A DNA stretch of 64,000 nucleotides from Streptococcus sp. 29887 (lineage in GTDB: Bacteria; Bacillota; Bacilli; Lactobacillales; Streptococcaceae), in NCBI RefSeq assembly GCF_032595075.1, contig NZ_CP118735.1, forward strand, positions 2,074,001 through 2,138,000, given 5' to 3'. Made by a program: the position numbers and the translations under genes. The notes under the pieces are model-generated. The model ran no database searches, had not been told where the DNA came from, and worked only from the letters and a program-made list of their open reading frames with translations. Shown here piece by piece: positions 7,992-17,030 of the stretch; positions within the stretch are counted from its first letter, which is position 1; the number at the start of each line of letters is the position of its first letter.

Positions 7992-9191
7992 TTACTTCAA
8001 ATAACCATAACCCTTATTGGTCTTAGCACCAATACCGTACTCCATCAGCAGACTTCTAAACAATTTTAGTTTTGTCAAGGCTGAAATACGGATTGCTCCC
8101 TGTTCATAATCACAAACCTTAAACAAGAAGGTGATCCTTGTATCTGGTTTAATACGCAAAAAGCGTACAGGAACTGGCTCTTGAAAATTATCCTTATGGT
8201 GCTTGGTCACAAAATCCTCTGCCAAACAGTCTGGTCTTTCTGCAAAAGCATCAAAGAAAATATCATCTCCCTGCTCCCAATCTTCCTGACCAGCAAAGAT
8301 AGCTCTTATCAGCTCCGTAGGTTCCACGCCCCCTAATTCCTGCTCAAATCTAGCTAGATAGGTCTGCAGGCTTTCTTGCTTGATGGAGGCTGGCAATTCC
8401 ACATCTACTGCTTCTACTTGAACTAATTTCTCCATAATACTCCTCAAACGGCCTTTGACATTAGAACCTTGAATAAAAGGAAGTCCTGTATTGTAGTCTA
8501 GACTGAAGCCACTCTTGATACCTCCCTCCGAAGCATTTTCGTATAATATCCCCAAACCTGTCGTCAGACCGGGATAGATTACTGCTAGACTAAAGCTTCC
8601 AAAACCAGTCTGTGCATCATAGTAGATATCGTCCACAACCTTCTGTTGCTTACACAAGTCCAGGAGTTCTTGGTAGGGATAGTCTACCTTTCGATCAATG
8701 TTGCTCAATATTTCCCGACTGGTATCCATATTCCCCGCATAAAAGCGATAGGATAAATTTCTACTTTCTGTCGCTTTATGTCCTTGTTCAATGTCCCGAA
8801 GCAACTTTTCTGGTTCAAAACCTTTCTCCTGAATGGGATCATTTTTGTCCGTAGATGTAGGTCCGTAGTAAAGCAAGGCCACCCTCAAAGCTTCAATAGC
8901 TAGCAAATATTCTCGTTTGGTCGGCTGAGCTCCCGTTTTCATTTTTTCGACCAAATCATTCCAGACAATCAAAATATCTCGACGGACTGTATAGACCTGT
9001 TTTACGACAGGTTTGCCCTTGGTCAAACCTGCAGCAAAGTGCCGATTAGCCATGGCAATATTTCCCATCGCAACCGCTGCCCCAAGTGTAGCTAGTTGCA
9101 CAGCAAACAGGGAATAGCGGTCTTCAACTGCGTATTCCTTTAATAATTCAAAAGCCTGAAGGACCCAGTTTCGCATTTCTCTTTCATTCAT
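7992..9191 (-). CDS. cmr6: Fused Cmr5-Cmr6 (Cas11-Cas7) subunit
   Basis: This 399-residue protein appears to be two Cmr subunits in one chain. Residues 1-~112 are all helical, with an alanine-rich stretch and the closing segment REYLLAIEALRVALLYY that resembles the end of Cmr5 (small subunit). Residues ~150-399 are a Cmr6-type RAMP with LPFIQGSNVKGRLR, PVPVRFLRIKP and the glycine-rich GIGAKTNKGYGYL end. No stop or restart lies between them, and no separate cmr5 exists in the operon. Cmr5 lines the minor filament and Cmr6 caps the target 3' side in canonical complexes. The fusion would fix their ratio at 1:1, which is unusual because Cmr5 is normally multicopy. Confidence 0.82.
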   Translation of the reverse strand: MNEREMRNWVLQAFELLKEYAVEDRYSLFAVQLATLGAAVAMGNIAMANRHFAAGLTKGKPVVKQVYTVRRDILIVWNDLVEKMKTGAQPTKREYLLAIEALRVALLYYGPTSTDKNDPIQEKGFEPEKLLRDIEQGHKATESRNLSYRFYAGNMDTSREILSNIDRKVDYPYQELLDLCKQQKVVDDIYYDAQTGFGSFSLAVIYPGLTTGLGILYENASEGGIKSGFSLDYNTGLPFIQGSNVKGRLRSIMEKLVQVEAVDVELPASIKQESLQTYLARFEQELGGVEPTELIRAIFAGQEDWEQGDDIFFDAFAERPDCLAEDFVTKHHKDNFQEPVPVRFLRIKPDTRITFLFKVCDYEQGAIRISALTKLKLFRSLLMEYGIGAKTNKGYGYLK

Positions 9192-9203
9192 AACTGCCCC
9201 CTT

Positions 9204-10019
9204 TTACCATTTGTTCATACTCACCAAACCAAATCCAACTGTTGCATTGGCACCGATTTGCACAAGCTGGTGATTTTCTAGTAATTCAGTGAGCTGGGAA
9301 AGGGCCAGAGCAGAATCTTTTTCCCCTGTTTCCAAGACCATGGTATAAAAAACACTCTTATAGGGGACATGCTCTTCATACCAGAGATTGCTGTTCTGAT
9401 CCTTATGCTTCTTGACCTTATTGCGGGCTCTGACTGGTAAGCTACTGTCATTAAAGTCATTCTCATCTAGCAGAATAACCGTTTTATACTGCTCCCCTAA
9501 AGCTTTTTTGAAAAGGGAAATGATTTCGGTAAACCGGTCATCTTCAAGTGCTTTTGAAACGTTTATCCCTTCCACACCAACTACATCCTCACCAGTTTCC
9601 CTGTACAAGCAGATAGTTTCATCAGGAAGGCTATCAAGTTCGGTTAAAAGTTGAGCATCAACTTGATTGGCTAGCAAAAGAAAGTCTAAAAAATCCTGGA
9701 GCATTTGCTTGGTCGTCACCATATAGAACACTTGCTGCCCCTGGCTTGCTCGCATGGGTCTAGCCAAGAGATGGGCATCTAAGAACTTGACCTTCCCAGC
9801 ACCATCGCCATCACCTTCTTGACCGAAAAGTGATTCTACTAATTCTTGAGCATACTTATTGGTATGCTCTCTCAATGCTCCCTTCAAACTGGTTGAATAA
9901 ATCATCGGAAAACCTGTAATTTCATCACGCTCCACCTGTTTATCAACCGTACTAAAGTTGGTCTCTCCGCTACCAACATGGAGGTTGGTTACGCATTTCA
10001 TGGTATAAAAAACTGTCAT
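9204..10019 (-). CDS. cmr4: Type III-B backbone RAMP protein Cmr4
   Basis: This 271-residue Cas7-family protein has the N-terminal HVGSGE segment near residue 15, the SLKGALRE motif typical of Cmr4, and a C-terminal glycine-rich GANATVGFGLV loop. Cmr4 repeats along the crRNA as backbone and cleaves target RNA at 6-nt steps through a conserved aspartate; D26 or D32 near VDKQVERDEI is a plausible catalytic residue, but the exact one cannot be fixed by eye. It is six nt after cmr3 and 12 nt before the fused cmr5-6 gene. Confidence 0.93.
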   Translation of the reverse strand: MTVFYTMKCVTNLHVGSGETNFSTVDKQVERDEITGFPMIYSTSLKGALREHTNKYAQELVESLFGQEGDGDGAGKVKFLDAHLLARPMRASQGQQVFYMVTTKQMLQDFLDFLLLANQVDAQLLTELDSLPDETICLYRETGEDVVGVEGINVSKALEDDRFTEIISLFKKALGEQYKTVILLDENDFNDSSLPVRARNKVKKHKDQNSNLWYEEHVPYKSVFYTMVLETGEKDSALALSQLTELLENHQLVQIGANATVGFGLVSMNKW

Positions 10020-10025
10020 TTGTCC

Positions 10026-11114
10026 CTACTCCTTCCCCTCTACTTCAATCCATTCATTTAAGCCAATCTGGCTACTATTTTCATGGTCAATCTCAAATCT
10101 GTTAGTTGTATAAAAAACACTTGCCCGATCATACAAGACCCCTAGATTCTCCCGCTTTTTATATCGCTGTTTATTATATTGGGTTTCCAGATTTCTGAAA
10201 TACCGTTTCTGATTGACAGAAAAATCTACATCAGCTAGTCCTTCCACATAAATCTCAGACAGGGCATAGTAAAATCTATTCTCGGTCACAATAGACTGGT
10301 TCAAGCTAGCAGCTATATCTGCTTTAAAATCCGTTACTTCTTTCTCGGTGGAAGGTGACACACTCAGCTTAAATGCTGATTTATAGCCACCTAGGAAAAC
10401 AATATCGCTTCTATCTAGTTCAACATTTTCCTCTAGTTCTGCAAAGAATTGAAAATGATAGCCAGGACGTAAGCGATACATTTCCACCTTGAAAAAAGCA
10501 TCATCATTTTTTCCGCCCGTTCGTGTCCGTTTTCCCTTGTTGACCCGCGTCCGAATAGAACGAGAAAATAAGGTTGCCTCATCTACCAATGTCACTTGTT
10601 TATTTGCTGGATTGATTTCCAAATAGCCTTGGCCTCTCCCATTGTTCTTTGCAGAAAAAGCTGTGAAATAGGCCTGATTGCCACCGTCTTTTTCGAGCTT
10701 ATAGGTCTTGAAATTCCGATTTTCACTTAATTCTGGACCATTTTCATTGCAAACCAAATTGTACGGACGTTTGAGAAAGACATGTCCATCTTGATTGACA
10801 AGCTGTACACTGGTCAAACGCTTGAGTTTGCCAAAATCTTGTGCCTCACGACTAGAAAAATCAAAGGAACGACTACCAATCAATAACTCCCGGTCAGCTT
10901 TCTTAGCATCATCAAATCCCAATAGATTTTCACCAGCGGTATCCCTAGCACACTTCAACATATAATAACGAAGCATCCCTAATACAGTCGTCTGCGAGGG
11001 GATTTGCTCTGATTCAGCAAAATAAAGACTCTCATCCCGTCTAAAATTTTGCTCACTCCCCAGATAATAATACTCTACGGGGGTCAGGCCTATCTTATAC
11101 CATTTAGTTCCCAT
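10026..11114 (-). CDS. cmr3: Type III-B RAMP protein Cmr3
   Basis: This 362-residue protein fits Cmr3 in size and order, directly after cas10. The N-terminus (LTPVEYYYLGSEQNF) and PSQTTVLGMLRYYML resemble the Cmr3 consensus of a beta strand followed by the P-S/G-x-x-G-(A/M)LR segment. Cmr3 is the Cas5-like subunit that clamps the crRNA 5' handle and contacts Cas10. It starts one base after the cas10 stop. No missing segment is apparent. Confidence 0.88.
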   Translation of the reverse strand: MGTKWYKIGLTPVEYYYLGSEQNFRRDESLYFAESEQIPSQTTVLGMLRYYMLKCARDTAGENLLGFDDAKKADRELLIGSRSFDFSSREAQDFGKLKRLTSVQLVNQDGHVFLKRPYNLVCNENGPELSENRNFKTYKLEKDGGNQAYFTAFSAKNNGRGQGYLEINPANKQVTLVDEATLFSRSIRTRVNKGKRTRTGGKNDDAFFKVEMYRLRPGYHFQFFAELEENVELDRSDIVFLGGYKSAFKLSVSPSTEKEVTDFKADIAASLNQSIVTENRFYYALSEIYVEGLADVDFSVNQKRYFRNLETQYNKQRYKKRENLGVLYDRASVFYTTNRFEIDHENSSQIGLNEWIEVEGKE

Positions 11115-11115
11115 A

Positions 11116-12630
11116 TTATTCCGCCCCCTTTTCTACTAAGAATTTTCTAAAACGAAGCAAATTGATAAGAAAATCATATATTTTCTGCTCATCCGACTGA
11201 TAGTCAGGAAGCTCCAGCAAGCTAGCTATCAAGACCTGAAGGTATTGAATCATTTGTTGAGCTGGACCCTGTTTTTGTGTGTAATGATTAAAATAATTGG
11301 AAATGAAGTTGTTCACATACCGATTGTCACTTGTTTCCATCGATTGTTTGAGGGCAAACTCAAAGGCAAACCGATTATGTAATAGATGGAACAAAATAGA
11401 GCGATTGACTTCCTCATCAGAAGCCCCCTCTTCTGCCTGAGCCAGTAAGAAATCAAATAAATTCTGGGCCTGGAAAGTAGCTACTACAGAATGATGTAGA
11501 GCCTCATCATTATTTGACAAGTCAGACAGATTGACAGTTGACCAATCATGCTTAATCAAGAGTTGAACACTTTGTCCACTGTGTTTTTGCAAATAAAGGG
11601 AGATACATTTTTTGCCCTCCACTTGTTTCGCTTGTCCAAATAGTTGGTATTGGGCATTTTTGAAGGCCTCATACAAGGGATATTTGTAGTAGAAGATGCT
11701 TACCCCAAAACTAATTGACACTCGATCATCAAATGCCTCACGAAAAGCAGCATTTATCTCCTTACACAAGTCAAAAATCGTTCGACCTTCCGGCTGTTCC
11801 ATCGGTACCAGAACCAATAAATCATCACCACCAGCATAGATCAAACTAGCTCCGTAGGCTTTCACCACCTCTGTCAAGCCACTTGCATAATCGAACATCT
11901 TTTTCGAAAATTCTTTTATATCTTGATTGGTTGTCAGATTTCCGATATACTTGCCAACACCATCACCATCTGCTTGGATAATGGCATAATACTTGCTCGT
12001 TTTTTGATTAGCTGCATCTCCAAAACTATTCTGGCAAATTTGCTCCAGGCTCCGCACCCTGTCCTTCTCTCCCAAAAGCCATAAATCTTCTTTAAGAGAG
12101 GATTGACAGGCAGAAAACAAGGAGGATCTTTTAATAACATCATTTTCACTAACAATTTTTCTAACCCTTGTGACCAAAAACCCATCAACAGATGGAGCAT
12201 TCAACTCCATCGAATCCAAGGCAGAAGAAACCAATCGAATGAGTTCTTGACCTTCTAAATCAGACCTATTAAGTTTCACCAAATGGTAGTACAAATATCG
12301 CGAAGACACCTCTTTACCAGATACACCAAATAGCAAGCCTTCCAACTCTAGACGAACTATCTCTACCAGACTTCTAATGGTAGCTTCATCTGCCAAACTG
12401 GAAAAAATTATTCGATCCGGGAACATCCCAACTGCAGTAAATGGCTCAGACATCTCTTCAGCTGAAAAATAAGGCACAAGTAATTCAGTTCCTTCTAGTT
12501 GATGAACTTTTTGACAAATCCTTCGTGAAAATTCTGAAAAGAGATAGCTCGAATACCACAAACCTAGCGGTTTTGAAGACATCATCAAGGTCTCAACAAC
12601 CGGACCAATTGTAATTCCATAATAAGTCAT
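11116..12630 (-). CDS. cas10: Cas10/Cmr2 lacking an HD nuclease domain
   Basis: This 504-residue large subunit has the cyclase centre YAGGDD at 265-270 and a matching DGDG segment at 221-224. The first ~200 residues carry no HD motif and start with GITIGPVVETL, then LWYSSYLFSEF, so the DNase domain of long Cas10 proteins is absent. This predicts that defence depends on target RNA cleavage plus nucleotide signalling. In Bacteroides III-B systems with a CorA effector, an HD-less Cas10 conjugates ATP to S-adenosylmethionine instead of making cyclic oligoadenylate. Which product this one makes is unknown. Its ATG shares one base with the TAA of the gene before it. Confidence 0.95.
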   Translation of the reverse strand: MTYYGITIGPVVETLMMSSKPLGLWYSSYLFSEFSRRICQKVHQLEGTELLVPYFSAEEMSEPFTAVGMFPDRIIFSSLADEATIRSLVEIVRLELEGLLFGVSGKEVSSRYLYYHLVKLNRSDLEGQELIRLVSSALDSMELNAPSVDGFLVTRVRKIVSENDVIKRSSLFSACQSSLKEDLWLLGEKDRVRSLEQICQNSFGDAANQKTSKYYAIIQADGDGVGKYIGNLTTNQDIKEFSKKMFDYASGLTEVVKAYGASLIYAGGDDLLVLVPMEQPEGRTIFDLCKEINAAFREAFDDRVSISFGVSIFYYKYPLYEAFKNAQYQLFGQAKQVEGKKCISLYLQKHSGQSVQLLIKHDWSTVNLSDLSNNDEALHHSVVATFQAQNLFDFLLAQAEEGASDEEVNRSILFHLLHNRFAFEFALKQSMETSDNRYVNNFISNYFNHYTQKQGPAQQMIQYLQVLIASLLELPDYQSDEQKIYDFLINLLRFRKFLVEKGAE

Positions 12631-13787
12631 TATCTTTTACCCCTTTTTACATTTTGATAGTCTGGATTCATTTTGGGAATTAGGTATTTCAAAATTCCCC
12701 AGAGACGAGAATAGCTAAATTCTTTTTCGCTCGGCAACATCAACTGGTGGTTTTCATCTCCTTTGAAATGAAAGTTAACTTTTTTATCTTCTGCAAAGGT
12801 TGTCAATTCTTTAACAGATTCAATATCCAACAGACAGTGAATTCTACGAATCTTACCGTTAAACCGATTACCTAAATAATACTTGACTGGATTTGGAATT
12901 CGGGAAATCCCTTCACCCTCAATCTCATAGCCACCTACACTTGTCGACAGCCCCAGAATACCTCTAACGTAGCGGATGACAGATAGGTCACCTGGATTTT
13001 CTAAATGTTTTTCTCGCTTGATCTGATCAAAAAGTGGATAATTCTTAAGGGTCTTTATAACCGTATCAATATTCTCTTCCTTGCGCAAAATTTGTGACTT
13101 CCCTTTCAAAATATCTGGTCGTTCAATCACATCCAGTAAGACCGTTTTTATATTTTTATTGATATTGCTGATAATTTGAGGGGTCACTTCTTTAGCGTCA
13201 TTCATCCCAATATTTACAAAGCTGACCTCTCTTCCAATCCGACTAAATCCTAATTTTAGTACATCTTCTCTTCTGAGCTTGGACCTTGGTTCCTTCACGA
13301 TAAACTGTCCATAATATTTCCCCTTACGATAACCAAAAAATGAAATCGCAATAAAATACTCAAAATTTTCATGGATCAAGCTCGCTAGTGTGGCATGGGG
13401 AGTCAAAAAATGAACGACCGGCTCGGTCTTTAGTAGAACAAATTTTTCCTGCTTTGTCTTATTATCCCTAAAGAAAAATTCGCTCCTATCATACTGTACA
13501 ATCTTATTCGAATAAGGATGGTCAACCTCTATCCGCACCTGATAATCAAAATGAAGATAGTCATCTTGATTACCTACCTCTCTTTGACCAGCATCGTCAG
13601 ACTCATTGGAGTCTAAGATTAAATCTGAAAAATCCTCCATTTTTTTCGAGCGCTTCAAATAGGCTGTCAAATACCTGTCAAACATCGGTTTCAACTCACT
13701 AGCACGAATCGTCGCACTTGTCGCATCTTCAATCTGAAAATGAACCATTTCAGATAAAGCTTCTAACTTATAGACTAGTTTATACAT
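12630..13787 (-). CDS. cmr1: Cmr1-like RAMP protein
   Basis: This 385-residue protein starts at 13787 (GGAGGAAG six bases upstream), overlapping cas6 by eight nt. MVHFQIEDATSATIRASELK near its start resembles RAMP proteins that fill the Cmr1 position in some III-B loci, although the canonical Cmr1 block (elRpPsiRGaLRwW-like) is not obvious. Cmr1 normally caps the head of the complex and helps load target RNA. All other Cmr subunits are accounted for, so Cmr1 is the best assignment by elimination. The middle (~60-90) is acidic and low-complexity. Confidence 0.7.
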   Translation of the reverse strand: MYKLVYKLEALSEMVHFQIEDATSATIRASELKPMFDRYLTAYLKRSKKMEDFSDLILDSNESDDAGQREVGNQDDYLHFDYQVRIEVDHPYSNKIVQYDRSEFFFRDNKTKQEKFVLLKTEPVVHFLTPHATLASLIHENFEYFIAISFFGYRKGKYYGQFIVKEPRSKLRREDVLKLGFSRIGREVSFVNIGMNDAKEVTPQIISNINKNIKTVLLDVIERPDILKGKSQILRKEENIDTVIKTLKNYPLFDQIKREKHLENPGDLSVIRYVRGILGLSTSVGGYEIEGEGISRIPNPVKYYLGNRFNGKIRRIHCLLDIESVKELTTFAEDKKVNFHFKGDENHQLMLPSEKEFSYSRLWGILKYLIPKMNPDYQNVKRGKR

Positions 13788-14493
13788 CTTCTTCCTCCAT
13801 TTTAAACATTCCAAAGCCTTGGGCATTTTTTTCACCAAGACCCATATCATAGACCATTTCCATTGCTTGAGGACTGGCGACTAAATAGAATTTTCCAGTA
13901 TAACCCTTCAAATAAGTATTCTTATAACGCACAGAAACCGACTGTATGGATTCTGGAGTAGCTGAGAGCGCAAACTCCCCCACATACTCCTTACCATAAT
14001 AATGCAAATACTTTCTTTTTAAATTGTTATAAACAGCTAGGGTAAAATCTACTGTGTTTGGTTTAAAAAAAGTTACTTTCTTTGTGGCTGGGTCTGTTCT
14101 TCGAACCAGGATCGGAGAGAGAGTCTCAATCCAATGTCCTTCTGAATAGGTCGGCAACAGGCGAATTTGGCAGGCATACTCTTCACCATAAATTTGTATC
14201 CCCCTCATCAGTTTTTTTACTACTTCATATCCCAAGACATCATCTCTAAAGGATACATAAAAATATAGTTTTCTAAATAGCAAGGTTCCCTTTTTATCGT
14301 CTTTCGAAGCATCCCCAAACAGCTGACTAAAGGTAAACAAAGGGAGATTTCTGACACCTTTGGCCTGATAATGAGCCTTATCAGCCACAGCGCGTGGCAT
14401 GGCATGATAGAGAATCCCTTGGATAAGCTGCTGATAATGTATCGGAAGCACCAAACTATTTCCATTTAAATCTACATCCACTCTAAATCGCAT
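13780..14493 (-). CDS. cas6: CRISPR pre-crRNA endoribonuclease Cas6
   Basis: This 237-residue protein has the two-ferredoxin Cas6 outline. It opens with MRFRVDVDL and ends with the glycine-rich GLGEKNAQGFGMF loop that binds the repeat. A histidine near the N-terminus, H19 in PIHYQQL or H30 in ILYHAMP, is the likely catalytic general base. It would cut eight nt upstream of each spacer to leave the ATTGAAAC handle predicted by the repeat. It is the first gene of the operon, with a promoter at 14527-14555 and GGGAGG upstream of its start. Confidence 0.93.
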   Translation of the reverse strand: MRFRVDVDLNGNSLVLPIHYQQLIQGILYHAMPRAVADKAHYQAKGVRNLPLFTFSQLFGDASKDDKKGTLLFRKLYFYVSFRDDVLGYEVVKKLMRGIQIYGEEYACQIRLLPTYSEGHWIETLSPILVRRTDPATKKVTFFKPNTVDFTLAVYNNLKRKYLHYYGKEYVGEFALSATPESIQSVSVRYKNTYLKGYTGKFYLVASPQAMEMVYDMGLGEKNAQGFGMFKMEEEDV

Positions 14494-14526
14494 ATTACCT
14501 CCCTCTATTTGAGTACTAATACCTTT

Positions 14527-14555
14527 ATTATATCAGTTATAGACAACTACTTCAA
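14527..14555 (-). promoter_or_regulatory. Promoter of the cas operon
   Basis: On the minus strand there is TTGAAG (14550-14555), a 17-nt spacer and a perfect TATAAT (14527-14532), 34 nt upstream of the cas6 start. It lies inside the pair of flanking direct repeats, so the cassette carries its own promoter. Confidence 0.8.
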
Positions 14556-14642
14556 CTATGCATGTAAGCCCTTTATCAAATACAACAGCAGACCTCCTCA
14601 CAATCATCTCCAGCTGGGATACCTACATTTTAGACAGATAGC

Positions 14643-14674
14643 AAAAAACACCGACCACAAGGCCGGTGCTTTTT
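14643..14674. terminator. Bidirectional terminator at the island edge
   Basis: The stem CACCGACC/GGCCGGTG with an ACAA loop is flanked by A6 on the left and T5 on the right, so it can work on either strand. The same hairpin is half visible at 1-20 in the left direct repeat. Confidence 0.75.
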
Positions 14675-14780
14675 AAGGAGATTATGAAAAATATTTAGGA
14701 TTGATACTAGTATAACCGAATCAAACATAGCCGATATCCGCCCTAAGACCGATATTACAAAAAGAACTCCCTTTCGGAAG
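14655..14780. repeat. Right direct repeat flanking the CRISPR-Cas island
   Basis: This is the partner of 1-128, same orientation, about 90% identical. Unlike the left copy it continues into an intact hairpin (AAGAACT to AGTTCTT). It marks the boundary between the cas island and the tsf-rpsB core region. Confidence 0.85.
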
Positions 14781-15005
14781 TTCTTGAATTGTCGAGTAGT
14801 TTTTCAGTTTGCTTTTAGTACTCGCTTCAAAGGTTTGGGGAACCTTTGAAGGCTGGAGATAGTGCGAACCAAGTTCGCCTCAAAAAGAGCCGTACAGCTT
14901 GTAAAGCAAGTCACATTCGTGAAGTACACCTCTCAATATGAAAAGAACTCCCATTCGGAAGTTCTTGAATTGTCGAGTAGTTTTTCAGTTTGGTTTTAGT
15001 ACGAG
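14757..15005. repeat. Hairpin-rich intergenic repeat downstream of tsf
   Basis: A ~64-bp segment occurs twice in direct orientation (14757-14820 and 14938-15003), differing at about two or three positions. Each copy begins with the hairpin AAGAACT...AGTTCTT, which on the minus strand is followed by T4-T5 and can terminate tsf. Between the copies is a perfect 11-bp hairpin, CTTCAAAGGTT/AACCTTTGAAG (14825-14851), and a shorter one, GCGAAC/GTTCGC. After the second copy comes another imperfect stem containing CCGTA and TACGG. No coding sequence is visible. Confidence 0.75.
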
Positions 15006-15082
15006 GCAACGAGCCGTAGGCTGTACTGAAGTACGGCAAGGCGAGTTAACGAAGTAATAAAAGATAAAATGAAGACTACCAA

Positions 15083-16123
15083 TTATTTACCAAGAGCTGC
15101 TGCCATAGTCGCTGCAACTTCTGCTTCAAAGTCGTTTGAAGCTTTCTCGATACCTTCACCCACTTCGAAACGAGCAAATTCTACAACTGAAGCATTTACT
15201 GAGTTCAAGTAAGCTTCAACTGTTTTGCTGTCGTCCATGATGTAAACTTGTGCAAGAAGTGTGTAAGCTTGGTCAACTTGAGTGTTATCAAGCATGAAGC
15301 GATCCATTTTACCTGGGATGATTTTGTCCCAGATTTTTTCTGGTTTGCCTTCAGCTGCCAATTCTGCTTTGATAGCTTCTTCAGCTGCAGCAATCACTTC
15401 GTCAGTCAATTGAGCTTTTGAACCATATTGCAAAAGTGGCAATGCTGGTTTGTCAACCATTGCACGGCTTTCGTTGTCTTGTTCGATTTTGTGGTTGATT
15501 TGTGCCAACTCATCTTTAACGAATTGCTCATCCAATTCAGTGTAAGAAAGAACAGTTGGTTTCATCGCAGCGATGTGCATTGAGATTTGTTTAGCAAGAG
15601 TTTCGTCGCCACCATCGATAACTGAAATAACACCGATACGGCCGCCGTTGTGTTGGTAAGCACCAAATGCTTGAGCATCTGTTTTTTCAACCAAAGCAAA
15701 GCGACGGAATGAGATTTTCTCACCGATTGTTGCAGTTGCGTTTACGTATGCTTCTTCAAGGGTTTCACCTGAAGGCATAACCAATTTAAGAGCTGCTTCG
15801 TTGTCAGCTGGTTTACCTTCTGCAATTACTTTAGCAGTAGTGTTTACCAATTCAACGAATTGAGCGTTTTTCGCAACGAAGTCTGTTTCAGCGTTAACTT
15901 CAACAACTGCTGCTACGTTACCATCAACGTAAACACCTGTCAAACCTTCAGCTGCTACACGGTCAGCTTTCTTAGCTGCCTTAGCCATACCTTTTTCGCG
16001 AAGCAATTCAATCGCTTTTTCGATATCACCTTCAGTTTCAACCAATGCTTTTTTAGCGTCCATAACGCCAGCACCTGATTTTTCACGCAATTCTTTAACG
16101 AGAGCTGCTGTAATTTCTGCCAT
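15083..16123 (-). CDS. tsf: Elongation factor Ts
   Basis: This 346-residue guanine-nucleotide exchange factor for EF-Tu starts [20 protein letters not shown], with the UBA-like N-terminal domain and the TDFVAKN segment near residues 80-86 that contacts EF-Tu. Length and sequence are typical of streptococci, whose EF-Ts carries an insert compared with E. coli. It follows rpsB in the usual pair, and GGAGA precedes the start. Termination is provided by hairpins at 14757-15005. Confidence 0.98.
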   Translation of the reverse strand: MAEITAALVKELREKSGAGVMDAKKALVETEGDIEKAIELLREKGMAKAAKKADRVAAEGLTGVYVDGNVAAVVEVNAETDFVAKNAQFVELVNTTAKVIAEGKPADNEAALKLVMPSGETLEEAYVNATATIGEKISFRRFALVEKTDAQAFGAYQHNGGRIGVISVIDGGDETLAKQISMHIAAMKPTVLSYTELDEQFVKDELAQINHKIEQDNESRAMVDKPALPLLQYGSKAQLTDEVIAAAEEAIKAELAAEGKPEKIWDKIIPGKMDRFMLDNTQVDQAYTLLAQVYIMDDSKTVEAYLNSVNASVVEFARFEVGEGIEKASNDFEAEVAATMAAALGK

Positions 16124-16147
16124 GTCTATTCTCCTTGTTTGTATTTA

Positions 16148-16185
16148 TAAAATAGAGGAGCGGGCTCAGCCCTGCCCCTCTAGGA
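16148..16185 (-). terminator. Attenuator-like hairpin between rpsB and tsf
   Basis: AGAGGGGCAGGGC and GCCCGCTCCTCT pair imperfectly around a TGA loop and are followed on the minus strand by ATTTTAT. The T run is weak, so partial termination is more likely than a full stop. It would set the tsf:rpsB ratio if real. Confidence 0.45.
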
Positions 16186-16253
16186 TTGTTTTTGTTGTTT
16201 AGAATTGTACACGAGCTAAAACCATATAGATTTTAAATCGTCCTCGTTACTTA

Positions 16254-17030
16254 TTATTTACCTTCTACAACTTCAACCAATTCTTCGATTGATTCTGTAG
16301 ATGCTGGCTCAGCTGCCAATTCAGCTTCAACTGCTGCTACGCTGTCTTCACCTTGGTTACCTTCGATGATAGCGTCAGCCATTTTAGCTGTGATCAATTT
16401 AACAGCGCGAATAGCGTCATCGTTAGCTGGGATGATAACATCAATATCATCTGGATCAGTGTTTGTGTCAACCATCGCTACAACTGGGATACCCAATTTT
16501 TTAGCTTCTTTAACAGCGATTTGCTCTTTATGTGGGTCAACTACGAACATTACGTCTGGAATGCGTGGCATATCAGCGATACCGCCCAAGAATTTTTCAA
16601 GACGAGCACGTTGCTTGTTCAACAATGCTACTTCTTTCTTAGGAAGGACTTCAAAGACGCCTTCTTCTTCCATACGGTTGATTTCTTTCAAACGAGCGAT
16701 ACGTTTTTGGATTGTACCCCAGTTTGTAAGAGTTCCACCCAACCAACGGTGGTTGATGAAGTATTGACCAGCGCGGATAGCTTCGTCTTTAACAGCTTCA
16801 GCAGCTTGTTTTTTAGTACCTACGAACAAGATAACTGCGTCGTTTGCTGCAGCGTCACGGATGAATTCGTAAGCTTGGTCAGCCAATTTTACAGTTTGTT
16901 GCAAGTCGATAACGTGGATACCGTTACGCTCTGTGAAGATGTACTTAGCCATCTTAGGATTCCAGCGACGAGTTTGGTGACCGAAGTGTACACCAGCCTC
17001 AAGAAGTTGTTTCATTGAAATTACTGCCAT
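16254..17030 (-). CDS. rpsB: 30S ribosomal protein S2
   Basis: This 258-residue protein has the S2 signature at its N-terminus ([20 protein letters not shown]) and the second one around [16 protein letters not shown]. The start at 17030 follows AAAGGAG at eight-base spacing; an upstream in-frame extension is only leader sequence. S2 binds the 30S head-body junction together with S1. It is co-transcribed with tsf from the promoter at 17147-17175. The ~110-nt leader between promoter and start contains several possible stems and could hold an S2 autoregulatory site. Confidence 0.98.
   Translation of the reverse strand: MAVISMKQLLEAGVHFGHQTRRWNPKMAKYIFTERNGIHVIDLQQTVKLADQAYEFIRDAAANDAVILFVGTKKQAAEAVKDEAIRAGQYFINHRWLGGTLTNWGTIQKRIARLKEINRMEEEGVFEVLPKKEVALLNKQRARLEKFLGGIADMPRIPDVMFVVDPHKEQIAVKEAKKLGIPVVAMVDTNTDPDDIDVIIPANDDAIRAVKLITAKMADAIIEGNQGEDSVAAVEAELAAEPASTESIEELVEVVEGK

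Noticed and set aside
14655..14780. Attachment sites of an integrated element
   Set aside because: No integrase, recombinase or relaxase gene lies between the repeats, so they are called only direct repeats.
16353..17018. A 221-codon ORF antisense to rpsB
   Set aside because: Long antisense frames are common over highly codon-biased ribosomal genes; no signal supports expression.
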